DNA from: an uncultured Lachnospiraceae bacterium
Lineage (GTDB): Bacteria; Bacillota; Clostridia; Lachnospirales; Lachnospiraceae
DNA: 64,000 nt
Assembly (NCBI GenBank): GCA_949287925.1
Contig: CASEIR010000006.1
Location: forward strand, 39,145-103,144
Direction of reading: 5' to 3'
Made by a program: the position numbers and the translations under genes. Of this stretch, positions 34,642 through 42,343 are shown piece after piece (position 1 is the first letter of the stretch; each line of letters opens with the position of its first letter). Below the pieces are notes generated by a model that saw only the letters and a program-made list of their open reading frames with translations, did no database searches and was not told the origin of the DNA.

Positions 34642-35925
34642 ATGGAAAATATAGACGTAATTTATCAGAAAATGGGCATCCGTAAAAGTGTAACTGATTT
34701 TGGAGCCAGAATCGCAGATTCTTTACAAGAGCGTTTTCACGCCATTGACGACGTTTCGGAGTACAACCAACTGAAAGTGATACATGCTATGCAGAAGAAC
34801 CGCGTAAATGACGCCTGTTTCCAGTATGCCAGCGGATACGGATACGATGACCTTGGCAGAGATACATTGGAAAAAGTATATGCCGATGTTTTTCATACGG
34901 AAGATGCTCTGGTACGTCCTCAGGTCACCTGCGGCACCCATGCGCTGTCACTGGCGCTTGGCGCTAATTTAAGACCGGGAGATGAGCTGCTTTCCCCTGT
35001 GGGAAAACCTTATGACACGTTAGAAGAGGTCATTGGAATCCGTCCTTCCAAAGGATCCCTTGCCGAATACGGTATCACCTATTCACAGGTGGATTTGCTT
35101 CCGGACGGCAGCTTTGACTATGAAAACATAAAAAAATCCATTCATGAAAAGACCCGTCTGATCACGATCCAGCGTTCGAAAGGCTATCAGACCAGACCCA
35201 GCTTTTCTGTGGCACAGATTGGTGAATTGATTCGTTTTGTAAAAAAAATCAAACCTGATGTCATCTGTATGGTTGATAACTGTTACGGAGAGTTTGTAGA
35301 AACGATAGAGCCCAGCGATGTGGGCGCAGACATGGTGGTGGGGTCGCTCATCAAAAACCCGGGAGGCGGGCTGGCGCCCATCGGCGGCTATATCGCCGGC
35401 CGTAAGGATCTTATTGAAAATTGCGGATACCGACTGACTTCCCCAGGACTCGGCAAAGAAGTCGGCGCCTCTCTCGGCGTAATGCAATCCTTTTACCAGG
35501 GGCTGTTTCTTGCTCCGGTCGTTACAGCATCTGCATTAAAAGGGGCAATTCTTGCGGCAAATATTTATGAAAATCTGGGATATCATGTTGTTCCAAACGG
35601 AAAAGAAAGCCGTCACGACATCATCCAGGCGGTTACATTTGGAATTCCAGAAGCCGTAATTGCTTTTTGTAAAGGAATTCAAGCAGCCGCTCCTGTCGAT
35701 TCCTATGTTACGCCAGAGCCCTGGGCAATGCCTGGATATGACAGCGACGTCATTATGGCTGCCGGCGCTTTTGTACAGGGATCATCGATTGAACTAAGCG
35801 CGGACGGACCGATTAAGCCGCCTTATGCCGTGTATTTCCAGGGCGGGCTCACCTGGCCGCACGCGAAACTGGGAATTCTGATGTCTCTGGAATATCTGGT
35901 ACGCGAAGGAATTGTTTCATTATAG
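34642..35925 (+). CDS. Methionine gamma-lyase family protein (aluminium-resistance family, YnbB-like)
   Basis: A 427-residue PLP-dependent protein of the PF06838 family, which includes Bacillus YnbB and is often named aluminium resistance protein. Visible: QVTCGTHALSLALGANLRPG near residue 95 for the cofactor phosphate, MVDNCYGEFVE near 212, and the PLP lysine in VVGSLIKNPGGGLAPIGGYI near residue 238. Its reaction is not established; the fold is that of Cys/Met metabolism enzymes. In Bacillus ynbB also lies close to miaA and hfq, so the position is conserved. ACGAGGA-type purines precede ATG 34642. Confidence 0.87.
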   Translation: MENIDVIYQKMGIRKSVTDFGARIADSLQERFHAIDDVSEYNQLKVIHAMQKNRVNDACFQYASGYGYDDLGRDTLEKVYADVFHTEDALVRPQVTCGTHALSLALGANLRPGDELLSPVGKPYDTLEEVIGIRPSKGSLAEYGITYSQVDLLPDGSFDYENIKKSIHEKTRLITIQRSKGYQTRPSFSVAQIGELIRFVKKIKPDVICMVDNCYGEFVETIEPSDVGADMVVGSLIKNPGGGLAPIGGYIAGRKDLIENCGYRLTSPGLGKEVGASLGVMQSFYQGLFLAPVVTASALKGAILAANIYENLGYHVVPNGKESRHDIIQAVTFGIPEAVIAFCKGIQAAAPVDSYVTPEPWAMPGYDSDVIMAAGAFVQGSSIELSADGPIKPPYAVYFQGGLTWPHAKLGILMSLEYLVREGIVSL

Positions 35926-35936
35926 GAGAGGAGAGC

Positions 35937-37163
35937 ATGCTTCATATTGCAGTTGTAGGCGGAGGTGCATCCGGACTTGCCGCCGCAGTTTCGGCGGCAT
36001 ACCATAATCCGAATGTGCGGATCGTCATCTATGAACAGAAAGATAAGATCGGGAAAAAAATACTGGCTACCGGAAACGGCCGGTGTAATCTGACAAACCG
36101 GTTTATAGATGGTTCCTGTTATTACAGTGATGACAGACAGATTATAGACGCAGTATTATCCAGATTTGGTTATGAAGAAACAGTTGACTTTTTCAGACAT
36201 CTCGGTCTGATTACCAAAAACAGAGGAGACTATGTATATCCCAGGTCTGGGCAGGCCATATCTGTGCTACAGGCATTATACCGCGGCCTTTCCAGATATA
36301 ATATTGAAATACGGACTGACACCGCGGTGAAGAATATTCAAAAAACAAAAAACGGATATCGTCTCATTGCCGGCTGTCAGACTTATTATGCTGATAAAGT
36401 GATTCTTGCCTGCGGCGGCAAAGCATCTTCCGCACTGGGATCTGACGGAAGCGGCTATACTCTTGCCGGATTCTTTGGACATACCTTGGTTCCTCCTGTC
36501 CCAGCCCTGGTTCAGTTAAAGGTAAAACGTCATCCATTTCAAAAAGCTGCAGGGGTCAGAACATCTGCCAGGGTAACTGCCTTTGTTTCGGGACAGGAGA
36601 TTGCTTCCGATGAAGGAGAACTGCAGATTACGGATTATGGAATATCCGGCATTCCGGTTTTTCAAATCAGCCGTTTTCTTTCCAGAGCCGTCTCACAGCG
36701 CCAGACAGCGGCCGTGTCTGTTGATTTTGCGCCGGAATTTAGTATGGATGAGCTGACGGCTTTACTCTATGAGCTGAAAGCAGGCGGCAGTATTCAGACA
36801 ACGGCAGATCTTCTGGGCAGTCTGTTCCCGGAAAAGCTGGTCCCCTGTCTGTTAAAGCAGGCGGATGTGCCGTTCAGAACTTCTGTGTCCGCTATTTCGG
36901 GACCTCAGATGAACGCAATAACTTGTCTGTGTAAATCGAACCGGCTTATGATATCCGCTACAACTGGATTTGAGAATGCGCAGGTATGTGCCGGCGGAGT
37001 CCGGACTTCCCAGGTCAATCCGTATACTATGGAATCTATCTACGCCGGTGGACTGTATATCACAGGAGAGCTGCTTGACGTTGACGGTATCTGCGGAGGC
37101 TATAATCTTCAGTGGGCCTGGGCAACCGGATATATCGCCGGAGCAGCGGCCTCTACCAAATAA
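35937..37163 (+). CDS. HI0933-like flavoprotein (NAD(P)/FAD-dependent oxidoreductase)
   Basis: A 408-residue member of the HI0933/YtfP family. The N-terminal FAD-binding motif is VVGGGASGLAAAVSAAYHNP, followed by KIGKKILATGNGRCNLTN, the family signature. A second dinucleotide motif is KVILACGGKASSALGSDGSG near residue 155, and the C-terminal FAD contact is CAGGVRTSQVNPYTMES near 345, then LDVDGICGGYNLQWAWATGY. No substrate is known for the family. GAGAGGAG precedes ATG 35937. A second, unrelated FAD protein follows after 24 bases. Confidence 0.9.
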   Translation: MLHIAVVGGGASGLAAAVSAAYHNPNVRIVIYEQKDKIGKKILATGNGRCNLTNRFIDGSCYYSDDRQIIDAVLSRFGYEETVDFFRHLGLITKNRGDYVYPRSGQAISVLQALYRGLSRYNIEIRTDTAVKNIQKTKNGYRLIAGCQTYYADKVILACGGKASSALGSDGSGYTLAGFFGHTLVPPVPALVQLKVKRHPFQKAAGVRTSARVTAFVSGQEIASDEGELQITDYGISGIPVFQISRFLSRAVSQRQTAAVSVDFAPEFSMDELTALLYELKAGGSIQTTADLLGSLFPEKLVPCLLKQADVPFRTSVSAISGPQMNAITCLCKSNRLMISATTGFENAQVCAGGVRTSQVNPYTMESIYAGGLYITGELLDVDGICGGYNLQWAWATGYIAGAAASTK

Positions 37164-37187
37164 GAACTAGGGCAAAGGAGTATCTCT

Positions 37188-38834
37188 ATGGTTCGAATCC
37201 AACAACTGAAATTAAAATATGATCATTCCCTTATAGATCTGAAGGCCAGCCTTCTAAAACAGCTTCGTATCAGGGAAGACCAGCTGCTGGACTATAAAAT
37301 AGTAAAGCAATCTCTGGATGCCAGAAAGAAACCGGAGTTGTATTATGTATATACCGTTGACGTAAATGTAAAAAACGAATCCCTTATTCGGCGGCTTCGG
37401 TCTGATAAAGTCAGACGGATTGATAAAACAAAAGACTATCATCCCGTTTCTTCAGGCAAAACCAGACTTCAACATCGTCCGGTGATCGCCGGAACCGGCC
37501 CCTCCGGATTATTCTGCGGATATCTCCTGGCTCTTTTGGGCTACCGTCCCATACTTCTGGAAAGAGGCGACGCAATGGAAGAACGCACGGAACAGGTAAA
37601 GAAATTCTGGTCCGGCGGTCCGCTGAATCCTGAATCCAACGTACAATTTGGAGAAGGGGGGGCGGGAACTTTTTCTGACGGAAAGTTAAACACCCTGGTT
37701 CATGACACCTCCGGCCGGAATACATATGTACTGCAGACCTTTGTCGATCACGGCGCGCCCCCCGAAATTCTGTATCAGAACAAGCCACATATCGGTACAG
37801 ATATATTATCGGATGTGATCATAAACATGCGCCGTTCAATCCTGGCTCATGGCGGTGAATTCCGGTTTGGAAACTGTCTGAAAAAAATTTATACAGAAAA
37901 AACTGAACAGGAAACCGTGTGCAAATCCATCTATGTATATGACAGAAAAAATGACCGCTATTACAATCTGGAGACAGACCTGATTATACTGGCCCTTGGT
38001 CACAGCGCCCGCGACACCTTCCGGATGCTGGAAGAGAGTCAGGTGCCTATGGCGGCAAAAGCTTTTGCGGTTGGAGTACGCATCGAACATCCCCAGGACA
38101 TGATCGACCGGTCACAATACGGACGTCAAAGAGACGGTTTTCTTCCAGCAGCTTCCTATAAACTGACCGCTAACCTGGAAAATGGAAGAGGAGTGTATAC
38201 GTTTTGCATGTGTCCGGGCGGATATGTCGTAAATGCTTCTTCCGAACCAGAAAAGCTTGCAGTAAATGGAATGAGTTATCACGACCGGGCAGGAAGCAAC
38301 GCAAATAGCGCTGTCATTGTTACCGTAACGCCAGATGATTTTGGAAACGACGGTCCTCTTAGCGGAATGTATTTTCAGCAAAGGCTTGAACAGGCCGCTT
38401 ACCTGGCCGGAAAAGGGAAAATCCCGGTACAGAGATTCGGTGATTTCTGCAAACACAGTCCTTCATCAGGTCCGGGGAAAATTCTGCCTCAGATGAAAGG
38501 CGGTTATACATGGACGGATCTTCATTCCATTTTCCCGGAATTTCTTACCGAAAGCCTGAAAAACGGAATTTTTGAATTTGACAGAAAAATAAACGGATAT
38601 GCCGATCCCGACGCTGTTTTATCAGCGTTGGAAAGCCGGACTTCATCGCCTGTGCGGATTCTCCGGGATGAAACGTTCCAGAGTGATATCCGGGGAATTT
38701 ATCCCTGCGGCGAGGGCGCCGGATACGCGGGAGGTATCATGTCTGCCGCAATGGACGGATTGAAAGTCGCAGAAAAAATTGCAGAAAAATATGCTTCTTT
38801 CGACAGCGGGGAAAAGGGATTAAGAAATATTTAA
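37188..38834 (+). CDS. FAD-dependent oxidoreductase, COG2509 type
   Basis: A 548-residue protein. The first 90 residues are a basic N-terminal domain (QQLKLKYDHSLIDLKASLLK). The FAD site is PVIAGTGPSGLFCGYLLAL near residue 100, followed by GGAGTFSDGKLNTLVHD near 160, a motif of the COG2509 uncharacterised dehydrogenases. The end has GIYPCGEGAGYAGGIMSAAM with a classic FAD-binding tail. Reaction unknown; Bacillus and clostridial relatives are annotated only as FAD-dependent dehydrogenases. AAAGGAG precedes ATG 37188. Confidence 0.87.
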   Translation: MVRIQQLKLKYDHSLIDLKASLLKQLRIREDQLLDYKIVKQSLDARKKPELYYVYTVDVNVKNESLIRRLRSDKVRRIDKTKDYHPVSSGKTRLQHRPVIAGTGPSGLFCGYLLALLGYRPILLERGDAMEERTEQVKKFWSGGPLNPESNVQFGEGGAGTFSDGKLNTLVHDTSGRNTYVLQTFVDHGAPPEILYQNKPHIGTDILSDVIINMRRSILAHGGEFRFGNCLKKIYTEKTEQETVCKSIYVYDRKNDRYYNLETDLIILALGHSARDTFRMLEESQVPMAAKAFAVGVRIEHPQDMIDRSQYGRQRDGFLPAASYKLTANLENGRGVYTFCMCPGGYVVNASSEPEKLAVNGMSYHDRAGSNANSAVIVTVTPDDFGNDGPLSGMYFQQRLEQAAYLAGKGKIPVQRFGDFCKHSPSSGPGKILPQMKGGYTWTDLHSIFPEFLTESLKNGIFEFDRKINGYADPDAVLSALESRTSSPVRILRDETFQSDIRGIYPCGEGAGYAGGIMSAAMDGLKVAEKIAEKYASFDSGEKGLRNI

Positions 38835-38845
38835 TGGGTTAACTC

Positions 38846-38874
38846 TATACACTTTTTCTGAAATATGATAAAAT
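38846..38874 (+). promoter_or_regulatory. Probable promoter for the DUF4321 gene, extended -10
   Basis: TATACA (38846-38851), a 17-base spacer and TAAAAT (38869-38874) preceded by TGA. It may drive the radC-mre-min cluster as well. Confidence 0.45.
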
Positions 38875-38921
38875 GTATTGAGTTTTCAGATGAGAAAACA
38901 TTTTTGAGGAGGAGTACATAT

Positions 38922-39182
38922 ATGAAGGGAACAGGAAGTAAAAACGCCTGGGCTTTATTTTTGATGCTGTTGGCCGGTATTGTGCTTGGCGGATTTATCG
39001 GGATGCTTTCACAGAATATCCCGGCTCTGAGCTGGCTTGCATACGGTCAGTCTTTCGGACTGGACGAACCGATTGTATTAAATCTGGGAGTACTGATCCT
39101 GACATTCGGACTTTCGATTAAAATAACGATTGCAAGTATTATTGGCGTGGTTCTTTCTATCATTATCTATCGTTTCTTATAA
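38922..39182 (+). CDS. DUF4321 family membrane protein
   Basis: An 86-residue protein with two membrane segments (AWALFLMLLAGIVLGGFIGM and the C-terminal ITIASIIGVVLSIIIYRF), joined by a loop with SWLAYGQSFGLDEP. This matches the DUF4321 family, which is found in Clostridia next to the radC-mreB region. The frame continues upstream to 38865, but GAGGAGGAG lies 8 bases before ATG 38922, which is taken as the start. Its position before the shape genes suggests an envelope role; none is proved. Confidence 0.85.
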   Translation: MKGTGSKNAWALFLMLLAGIVLGGFIGMLSQNIPALSWLAYGQSFGLDEPIVLNLGVLILTFGLSIKITIASIIGVVLSIIIYRFL

Positions 39183-39219
39183 GTTCTATTAGAAATATCG
39201 TGCGAATCTAAAGATAAAA

Positions 39220-39912
39220 ATGAATCAGTCATATACAATGAAAGAGATCCCCGAATCAGAGCGACCTTATGAAAAATGCAGATTATGTGGAGCCGGAAAA
39301 CTGACGGACGCTGAACTGCTTGCCGTACTGCTGCGGACAGGGACCCGGGGCGAAAACGCACTGGATCTTGCCCGCAGAATTCTTTACCACACCGGGACGG
39401 AGGGAATTCTTGGTATCCATCAGTTCAGTATGGAGCGGCTGTGTAAAATCAAGGGGATCGGAACCGTGAAGGCAGTTCAGATATCCTGTATATCGGAACT
39501 TGCAAAACGGCTTGCAAAAGCATCTTACAGTGATACCTTATGTTTTTCATGTCCCTCTACTGTAGCCAGTTACTATATGGAAGATATGCGGCACGAAAAA
39601 CAGGAGGTCATGAAACTTTTAATGTTAAATTCAAAAGCGAAGCTGATCGGGGAAACGGATATCTCCAAAGGTACTGTAAATGCTTCGCTGATCACTCCCC
39701 GGGAGCTTTTTATAGAAGCGCTTATGAAAAACGCAGTATCCATCGTTCTGATGCACAATCATCCGAGCGGTGATCCGACTCCCAGCCGTGAAGATATGCT
39801 GACAACAAAAAGAATTCTGGACGCTGGAGCATTAATCGGCATAGAATTGTTAGATCATATCGTTATTGGCAATAATTGTTATATCAGTTTTCGGGAGGAG
39901 GGCATATTGTAG
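39220..39912 (+). CDS. radC: RadC family JAB-domain protein
   Basis: A 230-residue protein of standard RadC length. The N-terminal helix-hairpin-helix part (LLAVLLRTGTRGENALDLAR, LCKIKGIGTVKAVQ) precedes a JAB/MPN metalloprotease-like domain with the zinc motif MHNHPSGDPTPSREDMLTTK near residue 178 and the Asp that completes it. The old DNA-repair assignment came from a misread E. coli mutant, and the function is still open. It directly precedes mreB, an order widely kept in Firmicutes. Confidence 0.93.
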   Translation: MNQSYTMKEIPESERPYEKCRLCGAGKLTDAELLAVLLRTGTRGENALDLARRILYHTGTEGILGIHQFSMERLCKIKGIGTVKAVQISCISELAKRLAKASYSDTLCFSCPSTVASYYMEDMRHEKQEVMKLLMLNSKAKLIGETDISKGTVNASLITPRELFIEALMKNAVSIVLMHNHPSGDPTPSREDMLTTKRILDAGALIGIELLDHIVIGNNCYISFREEGIL

Positions 39913-39927
39913 AAAGGGTTCTGACAA

Positions 39928-40950
39928 ATGGCTAGAAATGTATACGGTCTGGATCTTGGTTCCTACGAAATCAAGGTCTACGATAAGAAAAAAGATACCA
40001 TCTGGAAAGAGAAGGATGTTCTTGCCCGTAAAGAAATCAATGAACTGTTTGCGGTGGGAGATGAAGCATATGAAATGTTCGGAAAATCGCCTTCAAATAT
40101 TGAAGTGGTTTTCCCCATGAAAGAAGGCGTCATCTCCAGATTTCATGATATGCAGTTTTTGCTTGCTGCATTACTGAAAAAAGACCGGCAGTTTGTCCGT
40201 GGGGCGGAGTATGTAATTGCGGTCCCCACCGATGTAACCGAAGTAGAAAAGAAAGCTTTCTTCGACCTGGTAATCCATTCCAGCGCAAAGGCAAAGGAAG
40301 TAAATATTGTAGAACGTTCTATTGCGGATGCCGTGGGCCTTAACCTGGACGTCCAGAATACGAAAGGACTGTTTATCGCGAATTTTGGCGGAGAAACCAC
40401 AGAGCTTTCCATTATCGCCGGCGGCGGAATGGTTATGAACCGTCTCCTTAAGACTGGCGGAAAGACTTTCGACGAATCGATTATTAATATGATACGACAC
40501 AGTCATGATTTCCTGATCGGCAGACAGACAGCCGAACATCTGCGGAAAAGTTTCGGCGTTTTTACCAGCGAAGCAGATGAGATGCTCCCGGCTGCAGGCC
40601 GTGATCTCATTACCCGTGTACCTATGCAGAAGATGATATCGATTAATCTTGTCCGGTCTGCCATGAAAGAACCGCTGCTGGAATGTATCCGATCCATACA
40701 GTCCTTACTGGACAGGACACCTCCGGAGGTTCGTAAAGCAATCAAAGAAAACGGAATCTTTCTGACCGGTGGAGTTGCCCACACGGCGGGCCTGGAAACG
40801 TATATAGAAGAGATGATCGGTATCCGCACGCGTACCGCCATTGATCCTGATATCTGCGCAGTTTCCGGCCTGAAAAAGATCATACGGTCGAAAGAACTAA
40901 GAAAGCTTGCATATTCCATGTTGGAAGAGAATTATAGGTGGATGAAATAA
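39928..40950 (+). CDS. mreB: Rod shape-determining protein MreB
   Basis: A 340-residue actin-like protein that forms membrane-bound filaments and guides the cell-wall elongation machine. The start VYGLDLGSYEIKVYDKK holds phosphate loop 1, IANFGGETTELSIIAGGGM near residue 148 loop 2, and GIFLTGGVAHTAGLETYIEE near 270 the adenosine motif. The usual DLGTxNT of MreB is altered to DLGSYEIKVY, and the amphipathic N-terminal helix is minimal, so it is a divergent member. mreC follows after one base. This context makes MreB much more likely than the related Mbl or DnaK-like proteins. Confidence 0.92.
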   Translation: MARNVYGLDLGSYEIKVYDKKKDTIWKEKDVLARKEINELFAVGDEAYEMFGKSPSNIEVVFPMKEGVISRFHDMQFLLAALLKKDRQFVRGAEYVIAVPTDVTEVEKKAFFDLVIHSSAKAKEVNIVERSIADAVGLNLDVQNTKGLFIANFGGETTELSIIAGGGMVMNRLLKTGGKTFDESIINMIRHSHDFLIGRQTAEHLRKSFGVFTSEADEMLPAAGRDLITRVPMQKMISINLVRSAMKEPLLECIRSIQSLLDRTPPEVRKAIKENGIFLTGGVAHTAGLETYIEEMIGIRTRTAIDPDICAVSGLKKIIRSKELRKLAYSMLEENYRWMK

Positions 40951-40951
40951 A

Positions 40952-41821
40952 ATGAAAGTAAAAAATCAAACCGCTGTTTCGAGCAAATATATATTAATTA
41001 TTCTGATTGTCATCTGCGGACTGCTTCTTTGTATTGAAAGGTTTGCAGACGGCGGCGGCCCTTTGAGAATCGTCGCAAATTATACTGTTATCCCCATGCA
41101 GAAGGGAATCAGTTATGTAGGAAGATATATGAGCGATCTATCCGACAATTTTCAGACATTGGAAGAGATGAAAAAAAATAATGAAGAACTGCAGTCCCGG
41201 GTGGATGAACTGACGATTGACAATACCCGTCTTAGGCAGGAACAATATGAGCTGGAACGGCTCCGTGAACTCTTTAAACTGGATGAAAATTATTCAGATT
41301 ATGAAAAAATAGGCGCGCATGTAATTGCAAACAACGGCACCAACTGGTTTAATGACTTTACCATCGACAAGGGCAGCAATGACGGCGTGCAGGTGGATTC
41401 CAACGTGCTGGCCGGAAGCGGACTTGTAGGCATCGTTACGGAAGTGGGGCCGGATTATGCGAGGGTTCGTTCAATTATCGATGATTCCAGCAACATCAGC
41501 GCTATGGTTCTGTCCACTTCCGACACTTGTATTGTCCGGGGAGATCTGCAGCTGGCCGTTGACGGCAAGCTGCGCTTCGAAAAACTGGCCAATAACGACA
41601 ATGAGATTGAAGTCGGCGAACAGGTAGTGACCTCACACGTCAGCAATCGTTTCGTCCAGGGCCTTTTCATCGGCTATATCAGCGAAATTGAAGTTGACTC
41701 GAATAATCTGACCAGATCCGGGTATATTACACCGGCCGTGGATTTCAGCAATATCCAGGAAGTGCTGGTCATTACAACTACGAAACAGGATATGATAGAT
41801 GCAGAAGAATCAGGTGAGTAA
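40952..41821 (+). CDS. mreC: Rod shape-determining protein MreC
   Basis: A 289-residue bitopic membrane protein. One helix (residues about 12-30, YILIILIVICGLLLCIERF) is followed by a coiled coil (about 68-110, EEMKKNNEELQSRVDELTID and on) and the paired beta-barrel domain (VIANNGTNWFNDFTIDKGSN, SGLVGIVTEVGPDYARVRSI). MreC activates PBP2/RodA outside the membrane in the elongasome. It lies between mreB and mreD with gaps of one and three bases. Confidence 0.96.
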   Translation: MKVKNQTAVSSKYILIILIVICGLLLCIERFADGGGPLRIVANYTVIPMQKGISYVGRYMSDLSDNFQTLEEMKKNNEELQSRVDELTIDNTRLRQEQYELERLRELFKLDENYSDYEKIGAHVIANNGTNWFNDFTIDKGSNDGVQVDSNVLAGSGLVGIVTEVGPDYARVRSIIDDSSNISAMVLSTSDTCIVRGDLQLAVDGKLRFEKLANNDNEIEVGEQVVTSHVSNRFVQGLFIGYISEIEVDSNNLTRSGYITPAVDFSNIQEVLVITTTKQDMIDAEESGE

Positions 41822-41824
41822 TCT

Positions 41825-42343
41825 ATGAAAAGAAAAATCATAACTATCCTTATGATCTTAGTCTGTTTTTTACTTGAGAGCATGCTGTTTGGGCATATCT
41901 CGTTTGCTTCCATAAAACCAAATCTGCTGATCGTGCTGACCTCTTCGTTTGGATTCATGCGCGGGAAAAAAGAAGGAATGTTTGTCGGTTTTATCTGCGG
42001 TTTATTGACCGATATGTTCTGGGGCAGTCTTTTAGGTTTTTATATACTGATTTATACGGTGATCGGATATGTGAACGGCTCTTTCCAGCGATTGTTTTTT
42101 GATGATGACATTAAACTCCCGCTTGGGCTGATTGGAATAAGCGAGATGGTATATGGCCTGGTTACGTATATCTGTATGCATATGCTCAAGGGAGATTTTG
42201 ATTTTGCAGGCTATCTGATGCAGATCATACTTCCTGAACTGGTTTATACCATACTGGTTACTTTGCTGCTGTATCAGCTGGTTTTACATGTTAACAAAAA
42301 ATTAGAGGCAGAAGAACAAAGGAGTGCAAGCAGATTTGTATAA
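41825..42343 (+). CDS. mreD: Rod shape-determining protein MreD
   Basis: A 172-residue hydrophobic protein with about five or six membrane segments (ITILMILVCFLLESMLFGHI; FCGLLTDMFWGSLLGFYILI is adjacent to the family GLxxD motif). MreD is the small integral partner of MreC. Its last bases overlap the start of the PBP2 gene, and the AAAGGAG inside its 3' end serves as the ribosome site of that gene. Confidence 0.95.
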   Translation: MKRKIITILMILVCFLLESMLFGHISFASIKPNLLIVLTSSFGFMRGKKEGMFVGFICGLLTDMFWGSLLGFYILIYTVIGYVNGSFQRLFFDDDIKLPLGLIGISEMVYGLVTYICMHMLKGDFDFAGYLMQIILPELVYTILVTLLLYQLVLHVNKKLEAEEQRSASRFV